Notes under the pieces: generated by a model | Told to the model about the DNA's origin: nothing | Databases searched by the model: none | What the model saw: the letters and a program-made list of their open reading frames with translations, nothing else | In this document: positions 1-11,190 of the stretch, one piece after another | Layout of the letters: each line of letters begins with the position of its first letter | Position numbering within the stretch: position 1 is the first letter of the stretch | Assembly (NCBI RefSeq): GCF_000283155.1 | Contig: NW_004454216.1 | Location: 2,367,302 to 2,431,301, forward strand | From: Ceratotherium simum simum | Lineage: Eukaryota; Chordata; Mammalia; Perissodactyla; Rhinocerotidae | Direction of reading: 5' to 3' | Length of the DNA stretch: 64,000 nucleotides | Program-made: the position numbers and the translations under genes

Positions 1-25
1 CACCCACACACACACACACACACAC
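1..25. repeat. (CA)n microsatellite
   Basis: About ten CA units open the window, so the array may continue to the left. Confidence 0.9.
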
Positions 26-1040
26 TAGCACTCACAGTCAGAAGGCAGAGAGCGTGAGCCCAGACGCATCCGTTACTGTGGATGGGCAGAAGTGGTGATG
101 GAGTGTGCAAGCGTTCTCCTCTGACTGCTTCTGTTTTCTCAGAGAAATAGGCAGCAAGGTTGCCAACTGAGAGTCAAGTTTGGGGAGGAGGTTTTGAGGT
201 TTGAGAATACGGAGTCTAAAAGTCTAAACTCTTTTTGGAGTGTGCCTGTGATGAAGAGTGCGAACTTGCAAAGCAAGTATAGTAAGAGGATCTCTAGAGT
301 CTTTCTCTGTTGTCTCCAATTGTGGCTAAAGTCCTACATCAGAAAACAACAAATGCTAAGTCTCCCCTCTCCTACCCCCTTGTGCCCCCCACCTCTACCA
401 CCATGTTCTAGAGACTGGAAGGCCTTGGAAAGAAATCCCCGTAGAGCATACAAGGAGGTAGCAGAACTGCTCTGTTATCAGACCTCCCTTCCCCTCCTCC
501 ATCAGCTGAAAACCAGGGATTTGAAAGAAAAATCATGAGAGTCACAGTTTTGTGGGGGTTTTCCCTTCCCTTCCTGAAAGAGGAGGGAAGCTTCTTTGCC
601 CCTCACAACAAGCCAAAGCAGAGAAGGCCTACCAGCTGAAATTGAGGGTGACCACATGAAGGCAACAGAGGCTTCTATCTCCAAGTTGGATGTCTGCCGG
701 GCAGTCTGATCTGTGCTCAGGGACTATCTGAGAGGGACGGGGGGAAATGTAAAGACAGTGGCAGGTGGGGCAGCCTGCACTCCCACTGGTGGAAGTGATG
801 AGCAAGGATGTTTCCCTTGGGCTGAAAGGACCCCTCAGAAGACAGGTGGCTTTCCCACCAGTGCTCCACCCATGAAGACAGTCTCAGGGTAACGCTGGAG
901 AGAAGCAAGGAACCTCAGAAGGGGAGGGGAAATGAGAGGCATCCATGGAGAAATGCGGTGTCCCCATTTCTCCCCTAAGCCCTTGAACTCAAGACTGACA
1001 GTGGTGGGGAGGAAGGAGGGTATGACATTAAAGTTTCAGA
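26..1040. other. Intergenic, no gene seen
   Basis: Nothing coding is recognised. Short open frames here lack homology I know and lack splice context. By human synteny as I recall it, the next gene to the left should be PLA1A, but none of its exons is visible. Confidence 0.5.
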
Positions 1041-1044
1041 ATTG

Positions 1045-1762
1045 ATTAAACTGGACCGTGATTCCCACTTCTGGCAATACATCCAAAGGAAATGAAAACA
1101 GGATCTCAAAGAGATATCTGCATCCCATGTTCACTGCAGCATTATTCACAGTAGCCAAGATATGGAAACAACCTAAGTGTCTGTCAACAGCCGAATGGAT
1201 AAAGATGTAGGATATATATATACAATGGAATATTATTCAGCCATGAGAAAGAAGGAAATCCTGCCATTTGCAACACCAGGGATGGACCTTGAGGGCATTA
1301 TGCTAAGTGAAATAAGCCAGACAGAGAAAGACAAATACTGCATGGTCTCATTTATATGTGGAATCTTAAAAAAAAAAGAAAAAAAAAGCCAAACTCATAG
1401 AAACAGAGAGTAGAATAGTAGTTTCCAGGGGCTGGGGGATGAGGGAAATAGGGAAAGGTTGGTAAAGGTGTTATCAACTCAGCTATAAGATGAATAACGT
1501 CTGAGGATCTGATGTATAACATGGCAACTATAGTTGATAACACTGTATTAGATAATCGAAATTTTATAAAATAGAACTTGAATGTTCTCACCAAAAAAAA
1601 AAAAGATAAATAAGTGCGGTGATGAATGTGAGGAACGTGTTCATTAACTGGATGAGAAGAATCCTTTCACAATGTATATCAAATCACCACACTGTACACG
1701 TGAAATGTCTGACAATTTTTATACATCAATTATATCTCAATAAAGCTGAAATTTAAAAAAAT
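1045..1762 (+). mobile_element. L1 3' end (L1M-type)
   Basis: The sequence carries the standard L1 ORF2 C-terminal and 3' UTR text: 'attattcacagtagccaagatatgg', then 'tggaatattattcagcc', then 'atgctaagtgaaataagcca', and it ends at an AATAAA-like signal and short A run near 1740-1762. It is 5' truncated and broken by stops. It is an old copy in the ADPRH 3' flank. Confidence 0.85.
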
Positions 1763-3640
1763 GGACTGGGATGGACTGGATTGGTTTTTTAATCCCCCCA
1801 CCACCAAAGACCAAAAATAAAAATATGTGATCTGCCCACTATGATGCTAAGGGACAGGAAAAGCAGCTTCAACAGAGTATGTATGAAGGCAGCGGGTGGA
1901 GAAAAATAAAATCATTTCGTGGTTGCTTCTCACTAAATTCAGACCACACCAAACCAGTCACAGAGATATGAAACAGGTCCTGCCTCAGATTCCACGTGTA
2001 AAAACTCTTCCAACCTTTTCTATATTGTATGATTTAGGCATCTCAGGTCCGCTGTTTGACCAGTGTTGAGAGAATTCTAGTGCTCTGCCTTGAAAGTGCC
2101 AGCTCTCCTAACCACAGGTAAAAGAAACCTCAGACAGATAAGATGAAAATGTTTTCTCTTCTCCTACAGCTGCAGAAAAGCACACATGATTCTGCATTAT
2201 CAAGCCCATTCTTATCAAGTGGGAAACTGAAAACAGTCATGAGATTCTCCATCTTAATCTTCTGCTCAGGAATCTTGTGTTAAAATGTACTGTTTTCTGT
2301 TATTCTAAACTGTCCTCAAAATATTTATACAAAGGAGTCTTTTACGATGCGAATTTAAGAGATTACTCCTATGTTGTGTGAACTGTAACCTACCCCCACA
2401 AAAGTCTCCATTTCTGATTGGCTGTCCTGCTGAAGAATCTGTTGTCCTAGTTGTAATATTTAAAATGACGTGTCTGTTTCCTGAAACATATAAATACACT
2501 GGAGAGTTTTCTGAGCCAGAAAAAGAGCTTTGGAATTTCCTTCTCCCTTGATGTACAAACAAATTATAAATCCTGCTCCAAATACAGAGTGGAGAGCCGT
2601 GTCTCATGTGAGTCAGCACACAGGCATGGTTAAGGCATTAAATTCTCTCTCTCTCACAGCACCTGTTGGCCAGGTTACCCCTGACCATTGTGAAGTGGAG
2701 GGCATACAGAACAGAAGCAAGCATCATTCATCAACACAACTTGATGAACTTCCAGAGTCAGTATTTACTGACTGTCTCTCATGGGGCAGGCAGGGAGGCC
2801 ATGAAGAGAACAAGACATGATCCCTCACAAGGAGCCTGAGATTGCCCCAAAAGACACACACTCACCACACAACAGCATCAGCGCAGTGACAGGGCCAGGA
2901 CAGAAGGCTGTGGGTGTAGTGAGCAGAAAGCCGGCAAGTGCCCGAATGCTCAGAGCAGGTTTCACCTGCAGGTTCTACTGGAGCTGGGGCTCAAAGGCTG
3001 AGTAGGAATTTCCTATGTGAAAAAGGAGAGGGCAGAGCACCAAGAAATGAAGAAAGGGGGTGAGGTATTCACGGACCATGACTAGAAGCTCAGCATGATC
3101 AATTTGTTATTTGTGAGATAACCCTGGAGGGCAATGAGGAAGGCAAGATTGGAGTTAGAGGCACGAGACAGGAGGCTAATGAACGACAGTCATCTAATAG
3201 ATACTGACGACGTATCTCCTGTGTGCCAGGTTCTGTCTAGAGGAGAATAAAGACAAGCAAGCAGGTGACAAGAAAACTGGTGACATGTGAAGTGCCAGCC
3301 CAGGAAAGTACAGAGCGCAGCTGGGAGCAGCATCTCCCCAGACTCGAGTAGCTTGGATTGCAGAAATCCAGCTGAAAAATACTTGGTGCAAGAAGGTAAA
3401 AGAGGTGATAGATTTAAAAGATGTTTAGGAGGGAGAACCACCTAGCAGATGCTGTTGGGACCTCATACACCCCTCACTGTTCCCACGCACCTTACAGCTT
3501 TCCCCTGCAAGCCTCTCTGAGTCTTCACCGGAAGACATCTGTGTTTGGCTGGCACAAGGGGCAGGTCAAGAAGCACCAGGGAGTTAGCATCCCTGGCAGT
3601 GGTCTTCAACCAGTGTCAGATGGAAGTCGGTAGAGAAATA
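1763..3640. other. Intergenic, no gene seen
   Basis: Unique-looking sequence with short chance open frames. A stretch around 3180-3260 resembles the L2 motif 'atctcctgtgtgccaggttctg', suggesting a degraded L2 fragment. No exon with supporting splice sites was found. Confidence 0.4.
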
Positions 3641-3892
3641 CCTCAGGTTTGCTTGCCCCTCCGGTGGGACAACTCTCAGGAGTGCCTAACACAGAGGACC
3701 CGGGTGGACTGAGTCCCAATCACCCACAGTGGTAACCTGCTCATTAACGCCCCTTGTACTGGCTCCTTTCCCTTCCCTGTCTCACTTCTCCACCCTCCCA
3801 CCAGTGCTTCCTGAAATCACCTCCCAAATAAACTACCTGCACTCCAATCCTTGTCTCAGAGACCACTTTTGAGGGAACCCAACCTGAAACAA
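3641..3892 (+). mobile_element. LTR remnant (ERV-type 3' part)
   Basis: The stretch ends in text typical of mammalian LTRs: 'cacctcccaaataaactac', followed by 'ccttgtctcagagaccactttt' and 'gggaacccaacctgaaac'. The AATAAA at about 3826 would be the LTR polyadenylation signal. The family is not certain; it looks like an old ERVL/ERV1 solo LTR. Confidence 0.55.
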
Positions 3893-4197
3893 ACAGAAAA
3901 AAACTTAGCGAAAGATTAGACAATGAAAATGAAGACTCAAATACGAGGCTGTGAGATATCCAGCTTGGGAGACGCTGAGCCCATCAACCGAGATAAAGAC
4001 TCTTCAGGATAGGAAGACGGATAGATTCAGGGAGAAGAGAATGAGTCTGGAAAGACTGAGCTTAAGGTGCCCAAGGGACTGTGTCAAAATTCCCTGAGTA
4101 CAAGGTTAAAACTCTTGACTAGAAAAAGTGAAAAGAAACTGAACAGAAAAGGGACTACACGAGATGAGAAACCACCAGAAATGAACATTACATCTCC
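3893..4197 (-). other. ADPRH: Probable ADPRH 3' UTR
   Basis: Sequence directly after the ADPRH stop on the minus strand. It is non-repetitive with no further splice signal I would trust. The polyadenylation site could not be placed. Confidence 0.4.
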
Positions 4198-4612
4198 CTA
4201 AAGGGCACATACAGTATCTTCCTTTGACCCAAGAGAATACAAAGCCCTAGCTATCTTTTCCAGCCGGTTTCTATATTCTAGTTTCTCATAGTTGGAGGGA
4301 CTCACTCCTTTAAAACCATACATAACTCCCCACCAGCAGCCAGCAATGGCAGCTGTAGAATCACTGTCTCCACCATGGAAAAAGGCTCGGTGGGCAAGCT
4401 CCTTCCAGGAATCTCCTGCAGCCAGGACAGCGTCGTAGGCAATCATGGGGGCGTCGTGCCCACTGCTGCCGCCCCAGCCAGAGTAGCTCACGGAGGTGTA
4501 GAACTGATCCCTCTCCTTCACACCAAAGGGCTTGGGGAAGGTAGGGGCCGATTTGCCATCTAAAATCCCTCTAAGTTTTAGGTACTTTTCCCATTGGTCT
4601 TCGAAGTAGGGC
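4198..4612 (-). CDS. ADPRH: ADPRH last coding exon
   Basis: Acceptor 'ttcctgcag' precedes 4612. The exon completes Trp and continues [13 protein letters not shown], then [20 protein letters not shown] and the HGGDSDS metal site, to stop TAG at 4198-4200. The C-terminus reads KEDTVCAL, differing from the human end only in the last few residues. Confidence 0.95.
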
Positions 4613-7600
4613 CTGCAGGAAGGAAAAGATCTACAGTCAATTGAAAAAATAAAGTCAGGGGCCAGCCTGGCAGCATAGCAGTTAAGTGTGCACGCTCTGC
4701 TGCAGCAGCCCGAGGGTTCACAGGTTCGGATCCCGGGCGCGCACTGACATACCGCTTGTCAAGCCATGCTGTAGTGGTGTCCCATATAAAGTAGAGGAAG
4801 ATGGGCACGGATGTTAGCCCAGGGCCAATCTTCCTCGGCAAACAAGAGGAAGATTGGCATCAGATGTTAGCTCAGGGCTGATCTTCCTCACAAAAAAAAA
4901 AAAAGAAAGAAAAAATAAAGTCAAAAGCCATAACAAAAGATACCAGATGGAACAGAGAAAATTCCAAGATGACTTCAACTTCTTGTACTAATATTGTAAA
5001 CAATATAAAAAATCAATATAAGCTCTAAGTGACATTCATTCAATTTTTGCTAAGGATTGATATAGACAAGGCATTGATACTTGTTGCTAAATAAAGAAAA
5101 TATATATCATGTTAAAGGTGAGAAATAGAGGTTTGTTTTTCCTAAGTTGTGAATAATGTCAAGTGTCACCTTTCAAGGGGGAGCTTTATTTATTTAGTCC
5201 ATCATTATAGTTTTTATTTTATTTTCTCACTAAAAATTGTATATATTTCAGGTGTACAACATGATGACTTGAAATACATATACGTAATGAAATGATCACT
5301 ACAGTCAAGCTAATTAACACATTATCTCCTTACATAGTTACTTTTTTTTTTCAAGAGGGAACTTTGGAACATCATGACCATCGGTGATTTCAGCAAAAAG
5401 CCTCCGAACTTTTTTATTCTAAGAAAGGCAATGTGAAATGAACTCACAAAAAAAGGGGAAGATGTGGCCTTTACCACTTATTAACTAGCCGGTGGAAACC
5501 TATCTCTCGGGCATTCTAAGCAAGGATTCAAAATATTATTTGTGCGTCAAGACAACAGTAAAAAAAAAAAAACAAGCTCCAGGAGATAAGTGGGAAAGTT
5601 CATCTTAGTAGAGGAGAGCCACAAAAACTAGAGACAGGTGGAATATAGAACAGGAGCCCTATACGAGGGAAGCACTGCAGGTGCACTGCTCATTGAGGTC
5701 TTCATGTGGCTACTTAGCGGCAACCACTGCTGGAACTGAACTTGAAATCCTTAGCAGGAGGGCAGGGAGGGGGCTGGATGCAGTGGATGACAAAACTGGA
5801 TGGTGAGAACCATGGTAAGAGCTACGCTCTATGAATTCTAGGCACACTCGCATGCTCTGTGCACACAGATTCAACCACTGTCTAGCAGGAGCATGTGCCT
5901 ACACACTTACCAGTGCTGAAGATTCTCCTCCACAAAGTAGCCTGATTGGACAATGTACTTTTTAGCTTCCGGTAGCACCTCCATCAGTCCTTTGCCCCAC
6001 TGATGGGGAGGCTTGCCGTTCACAGCATAGGCTGTAAAAAGAGCAGACACGAGGGCTCCCAGGTAGCCTGTGGGGTGGTGGTGGGTCATTCGGCCGCTCT
6101 CGATGCTCACCTGGATCAGCGTGGCCAGCTGGCTGTGGTGAGGGAACCTAAGACCGATGCACATGGCTCGCATGGCAGCCCCGCAGCCGCCCTCGTGGCT
6201 GTTAAAGGGGATCCTCCAGCCATTCGCCTTGTCGGGCTTCAGCAGCATGGCGTTGTGCATTGAGGTATCCCCTGGGGAGAGTCGGGTAGGGCATGGGGTC
6301 AGCAGAGGAAAGAACCCAGCTCTGTCTCCAAGTTTCTTTGACAGAAAAGGAAAGCCAAGAAAATACGATGATAAATGCCCCCAAATTCCCAACCCTGAGC
6401 CAACACTGTGCCTTACTTTATATATAACCTTCAGCATGACAAGATTAATAAGAAAAGAAGCAGATTCACAGAGAGAGCTTTGGAATCTTTCAGTTATTAC
6501 TGAGACATCGCGATAACTCAAAAAAATAAATATAACATAGTCTCTTTTTTAAATGAATAAGCTAAGGCTCAGAGCTTAAGAACCTTGCTCAACATCACAA
6601 AACCAGCTAGTTAGCGGCCCTGTCAAAACCATCAGACTTCCAGCCCAAGCCCTAAAAGAATCCAATGAGAACCTGACAATTAGTGTTCCTGGATGTCAGA
6701 AAGATACCCCAGGTTCTAGAATGAAGAACCTGGGCTCAGAGGAGGAGCAGTGGGTTCAGTAACAACGTGCCCTTGGGTGCTCTTGGTTTTCCCCTATGTG
6801 AGAGCAGGCTTGTCCCATCTCCCCAGCCTACTGGGAGCTGTGAATGCACACGTGAGCCAAGCCGTGGCAGTTAACACACTATAGGGTGCAGTATTATTGT
6901 TCCCTTATGGTCATTTTATTCAAACAACGTTATGGATGACATAGGTGGACAAGGAAAACGTTCCACTTGCCAAACTTGAAGAGATACCAGATGTTGAAAA
7001 AAGATGAACAGAGACTGGCTTCTAAGGCCAATTCTTGGGGTCAGAGACTCCTGGCTGTGTGGGGGGGAGCTTTTCAGCAAGAGGTATATCCCCCAGAATT
7101 CATATGTTGAAGGCCTAACCCCTAGTACTTTGGAACGTGACTATATTTGGAGATAGGGCCCTTAAAGAGATGATGAAGTTAAAATGAGCACGTTAGGGCT
7201 GGCCCTAATTCAACCTGACCCATGTCCTAATAAGAAGAGGAAATTTGGACACACACACACGTGTGCTTTGAGAGGACACAGCTAGGGGGTCATCTGCAAG
7301 CCAAAGAGATGGGCCTCCATCAGAAGACCACAACTCTCCAACACCTTCATCTCAGACTTCTAGCCTCCAAACCCGTGAGAAAATAAATGTCTGTTGTTAA
7401 AGCCACCAGTCCGTGGAATTTTGTTATGGCAGCTGGAGCTGATTAAGACAGGAGGAGAGGCAGGTCAGACGGGCTAGGGAAAAGGTGATTCAAATCACCT
7501 GGGGGCCCAAGTGGCTGTAACAAGTTCCCAAAGCAAACAAGAACCACTTGTGAGCAGACCTGGAACCAGAAAAGGAGTAGCTACAAGACCCCTTCCATTC

Positions 7601-8680
7601 CATTTTAACAGAAAATTGTTTTCTTTATAGTTATTACAGAAAACTCAGAAAATACAAATAAGCAAAAAGAAAATAAGAAACTATATATACTCCCATCACT
7701 CAGATTTAATTGTTAACATCTTTGTATATACTCTTCCAGATCTCTCCCAACAGAGATACACATATATACTTTTTTTTTTTTTTTGTGAGGAAGATCAGCC
7801 CTGAGCTAACATCTGTGCTAATCCTCCTCTTTTTGCTGAGGAAGACCGGCTCTGAGCTAACATCTATTGCCAATCCGCCTCCTTTTTTTTTCCCACTTTC
7901 CCCCCAAAGCCCCAGTAGATAGTTGTATGTCATAGTTGCACATCCTTCTAGTTGCTGTATGTGGGACGCGGCCTCAGCATGGCCGGACAAGCGGTGCGTT
8001 GGTGCACGCCCAGGATCCGAACCCAGGCCGCCAGTAGCAGAGCTCACGCACTTAACCACTAAGCCACGGGGCCGGCCCCACATATATACTTTTAATGACA
8101 ACGCGTTCATAAGATACATACTTTTTTGTAACCCACCTCTTTTTTACTTAATATATGATATCTTTCCATATCAGCAAATATTTATCAGCATAATTTTAAA
8201 TGGCTGCAACATGCCACCATAACTATATAAATTACAGAACATTTAGGTTACTTCCATTTTCATCACAACTGCAAAAACTATTGCTTCCTTGATATTTAAA
8301 TCTCAATCAACATTTTTAATGACTTCCTTGGGCCTGTTTTATTCTCCACCTGCCCAAGACCTCTCCCGGCTGCGCTCACCTGGTGCCCGGCCGTCCATGT
8401 CCTCCATGCAGTCTTGGTAATGCTTAGCAAGGAGGGAATACAGTCGAGTCAAGTCTGAGACTTTCCCGGCTCCCACGAGAGCTTCCGCCGTGGCCAGGTG
8501 CATCACCGTGTCATCACTGACTCTCCACCTCTCCACGTCTATGGCGTCCAGGCCGCCCAGCTGGGCCAGCTGCTGGTGAATCTTCTCCCCATCCTGGAGG
8601 AACTCCCACTTCCTGTTGAAGAACCCCAAGGCATCTCCGGCAGCACTCAGCACCATGGCAGCCACATACCTCTCAATCAT
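4198..8680 (-). CDS. ADPRH: ADP-ribosylarginine hydrolase (ARH1), spliced over three coding exons
   Basis: Cytosolic, Mg-dependent hydrolase that removes ADP-ribose from arginine side chains, reversing mono-ADP-ribosylation. Joining 8680..8380, 6271..5911 and 4612..4198 gives 358 codons plus stop, against 357 residues in human. Visible hallmarks are AAGDALG at residues 12-18, SDDTVMH at 55-61 (the metal-binding Asp pair, residues 56-57), [14 protein letters not shown] in the middle exon, [10 protein letters not shown], and [13 protein letters not shown] near the C-terminus (second Asp pair, about 303 and 305). All catalytic acids are intact. The start MIERYVAAM was chosen because it aligns with the human start with one extra residue; an in-frame ATG four codons upstream (8690-8692) in the same exon is the alternative. 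The gene diverges from CD80. By eye I found no AATAAA or ATTAAA on the minus strand between 3000 and 4197, so the 3' end is unresolved. Confidence 0.95.
4658..4909 (+). mobile_element. ERE SINE, sense, with 14-bp target-site duplication
   Basis: tRNA-derived head 'ggggccagcctggcagcat', A/B-box region with 'ggttcggatcccgggcg', then the 'gaggaagatgggcacggatgttag' body and an A-rich tail. Exact flanking repeat aaaaaataaagtca at 4644-4657 and 4910-4923. It sits in ADPRH intron sequence just upstream of the last exon. Confidence 0.93.
4924..5910. other. ADPRH intron, with an L1-like AT-rich fragment
   Basis: Intron between the last two ADPRH coding exons. The stretch 5215-5340 ('caggtgtacaacatgatgac' and 'taattaacacattatctcc') matches text I know from L1M 3' regions. 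The rest is unclassified. Confidence 0.55.
5911..6271 (-). CDS. ADPRH: ADPRH second coding exon
   Basis: Acceptor 'ctccccag' precedes 6271 and donor 'cactg|gtaagtgt' follows 5911. The 361-bp exon enters in phase 1 and leaves in phase 2, splitting the Trp codon of ENLQHW. It encodes from the Gly of RAPG through [17 protein letters not shown] to the helix [19 protein letters not shown]. Confidence 0.94.
7080..7450 (+). mobile_element. MaLR LTR (MLT1/MST-like, ERVL-MaLR)
   Basis: Characteristic text in order: 'cccccagaattcatatgttg', 'cctaacccctagtactttgg', 'atttggagatagggccc', 'gtcctaataagaagagg', 'gtgagaaaataaatgtctg', 'aaagccaccagtccgtgg' and 'ttttgttatggcagc'. This is close to full length for a solo LTR, which is an old endogenous retrovirus-like remnant with no coding capacity. 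Confidence 0.85.
7770..8079 (-). mobile_element. ERE SINE, antisense, long form
   Basis: Begins with an 18-base T run (the reversed A tail) and ends in 'ccacggggccggcccc'. It includes the extra 'ccccagtagatagttgtatg' module and both 'gaggaaga' modules. Flanking repeat acatatatact at 7760-7770 and 8080-8090. Confidence 0.93.
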
Positions 8681-8699
8681 CCCCTCGCACATGGTGAGG
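8380..8699 (-). CDS. ADPRH: ADPRH first coding exon
   Basis: Minus-strand acceptor 'ctcccgacag' precedes base 8699, and seven bases or fewer of 5' UTR lead to the upstream ATG. The exon ends in 'caccag|gtgagc' at 8380. It codes from 8680: 100 codons plus one base, up to MDGRAPG. It carries the first Asp-Asp metal site. Confidence 0.92.
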
Positions 8700-8764
8700 C
8701 TGTCGGGAGGGAAAATTAAGACACACAGATGAGGAGAAAGAAGAACCAGAAAAAATCATAGCCC

Positions 8765-9480
8765 CATCTAAATTTTACTGAGCACTCATTACTTGTAGGC
8801 CCTGTATTAAGTGCATCTCATTTAGTCCTCACAACTGCTCTATGAGCAATGCTTTATTAGGCCCATCTTACATATGAGAAAATCGAGCATCACAGAGATA
8901 ACGCAGTTTCAGAAACATCAGGACACTTGTTTTACTTACAGAGCTAATAAGTGGCAGGGCTGGGATTCCAACTTAGGCCCCTCTGACTCCAAAGCCCATG
9001 AGTTTAACTACGACTCCATATTCTCCTCTCTGTGAGTGACAAGCCCATTAAATTCTGCAAATCAAACCAAGCTTGTCATTTCCCTTTATAGACGGGATTT
9101 GGCCTTGAAAGTGCATCGCCCCTTTACTTAAATAATAGCACTTTCCATTGGTGTCACAATGCATGGTTCACAAGGCACCTTCACGTGCTCTGTCTCATTA
9201 GCAGGCAGGGACTACAGTATGCATTTCACAGACGAGGAAACGGAGGCTCAGAGACGGTAACTTCACACCACCAGCAAGGGGAGGCACCGGGACCCGAATC
9301 TTCTGATTCCAGGCCACTCCGAATAGACCTAGGAGCCTTGGGCAACCTCTTCCTGCCTCAGCCTCCACAACTGTAAAATGGTGACAAAAACAGTAACAGC
9401 CCTGTGGGTTTGTTGTGGGGAGTAAATGAATTCATTTTTGTAAGGCACTTAGAAGAGTGCTTAGCACATAGTAAGCACTA
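8765..9480. repeat. Three MIR-type SINE remnants
   Basis: Around 8770-9030: 'catctcatttagtcctcaca', '...gtggcagggctgggattcca'. Around 9150-9320: 'tttcacagacgaggaaacgg aggctcaga', '...gggacccgaatc'. Around 9340-9480: 'gccttgggcaacctcttcc', '...tgtaaaatggtgac' and 'gtgcttagcacatagtaagc'. All are ancient, lying in the 5' UTR intron of ADPRH. Confidence 0.75.
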
Positions 9481-10569
9481 GCATTCAGAGACAACCACGG
9501 AAAAAGATTTTTCTACAGAACTAGAATGCTTTCTCCTCACAATCTCCCTTTCAACTGCAATATTTAAATTTTGTTTTCCTGCGGAATGACTGACGGCTAG
9601 AGTCTTGGATCTCAGCCAATATTCCCTCCCTGAATCTAATCCCTGGCAAAGTGCTGGCTTCCCTGCCATGCATTTCCAGTTCCTCACTGTGCCCTATCGC
9701 CTGTAGAATTCACCGTCAGAGCCCTCCACCGTCTCCCCCGACTCTATCCATCCCCTCCACCTGCACAGGCCACGCAAACACTCCTAAACGCCAGCGGACT
9801 AGCTCATTCTCCCTTCAGCTCAGGCTCTTTCCCCAGCCAAGATGCCCTTCCTCCCTCCATTTACCTAAACCCTATTGACTCAGGGTTAAGTTCAAGTCCT
9901 AGTGCTTCCGGAGTCCTCCTCCAGCTGCACTGCTACGGGCCAGGGGACTCGTGCCGGCGAGCACCTGGAGAAGAGTAAATGAAGGACTGAGCATACCAAT
10001 ACCGAGACGCTGATCATGCTGAGTTGCATGGCTCACTAAGGATATCTGTAAAACGTTATTTACATATTTTATTATTTATAAATGATGTCTAGGAACTGGA
10101 GTTCTGGGCTACTACACCTGACTCTGCCAAGCATCAGCTGTGTGATGGTGGGCAAGCCACCCACCCCGACGTCGATTTTCCCACCTGTGAATTGCAGAGT
10201 GGGGGAAGAGGGGTGTTACGCATGCTCCCTGGGATCCTGCGCTCCGCTGAGAGCTTCCGAGACCAAGCTTAGCTGGCTTCTGAGGCCCACCTTTTAACCC
10301 CCGTTGCGGTACCCTCTCCCCCAATGTTCTCAGCTTCCTTACTGTGATTTCTTCAGGCTCCACCCGAATGTGTGTTTCTGTGAGTTGCAAGCAGAGCTGG
10401 GGGACGATGACCCTCTCTTTCCGTTGGAATTGTACCTTTTACACGTACTGCTCTAGCCTTCCGCTTTCAGAACGCTGTTATTCCTTAAACTCCTCTGAAC
10501 TTGTACAGTTTATATTCTTGCCCCCGAAATATGAATTCAAAACTAGGGTCTGGGCAGCTGCTTCCCGAC
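9481..10569. other. ADPRH 5' intron, nothing recognised
   Basis: Lies between the first coding exon and the CpG island. A MIR-like core may be present at 10090-10200 (ctgggctactacacctgactctgcc, gtgtgatggtgggcaagcc). A non-coding ADPRH exon could hide here but no signal is decisive. Confidence 0.35.
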
Positions 10570-11190
10570 AGTCACCAGCTTTTTTGGTGGGGGGAGGAGG
10601 GGGGGATGCCCGGGCAGGGGGGTGAGGGGTGCGCGCCCGGCCACCGCGGGGGAAAAGCGCGCGGGGGCCGCGGGGCGGGGTGGGCCGGGTCGCGGGGGTG
10701 GTGCGGAGAGCGCGCGCAGGTGACAGGGCGGAGGAGGGGTGGGGAAGGGGAGCGGGCGGGACGAGTCACCGCGGGAGGAGTACCTGGCGGCCGCGGGGAG
10801 TGGAGCGCGCGGGGCCGGGGGCTCAGGGCGCGGAAGGCCTAGGGCGGCGCCCTNNNNNNNNNNNNNNNNNNNNNNNNNNNNNNNNNNNNNNNNNNNNNNN
10901 NNNNNNNNNNNNNNNNNNNNNNNNNNNNNNNNNNNNNNNNNNNNNNNNNNNNNCTCGGGCACCGCGCGCGGGCACCGCGCGCAGGCTCCGCGGAGCGTGG
11001 CCACTACCCTGCGCCTTCCGCCGAGCCAGCCTGGGCTTGCCCGCGGGGCCTCGAAAGCGGCTTCCCGGCACCGCTGCGGCCTTGGGCTCCTGAGCGGGGG
11101 CGGCGGGGTCTGCGTCACCGGCCCCCTCGACTCGGGGGGCGCTGGCAAGCGCCTGGCGGCGCGGAGAGTCGCGGCTCCAGGAACCGGCCC
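10570..11190 (-). promoter_or_regulatory. ADPRH: CpG island, likely ADPRH promoter and first exon
   Basis: The interval is extremely G+C rich and dense in CpG on both sides of the gap ('cgcgcccggccaccgcggg', 'gcaccgcgcgcgggcaccgc'), unlike everything else in the window. It lies about 2 kb 5' of the ADPRH coding start. A minus-strand donor candidate ccgccag|gtactc ends an exon at 10784. A TSS cannot be set because the gap interrupts the island. CD80 lies 12 kb away and is unlikely to use this island. Confidence 0.7.
10854..10953. other. Assembly gap of 100 N
   Basis: Exactly 100 Ns, the conventional placeholder for a gap of unknown size. It interrupts the CpG island. Translations running across it are meaningless. 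The right flank starts with a short repeat, 'gggcaccgcgcgc' twice, consistent with a sequencing-resistant tract. Confidence 0.97.

Larger units (their letters stand above)
6272..8379. other. ADPRH intron between first and second coding exons
   Basis: A MIR-like remnant lies at 6555-6660 (gctaaggctcagagcttaag...). The interval also holds a MaLR LTR and an ERE, listed separately. No coding sequence is seen. Confidence 0.6.

Noticed and set aside
4658..4740. tRNA gene suggested by A-box and B-box motifs
   Set aside because: The motifs belong to the tRNA-derived head of a SINE; no complete cloverleaf or anticodon arm is preserved.
4578..4841. Open frames with [16 protein letters not shown] text, repeated through the window
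   Set aside because: These are translations of the ERE head and recur at every copy, so they are not genes.
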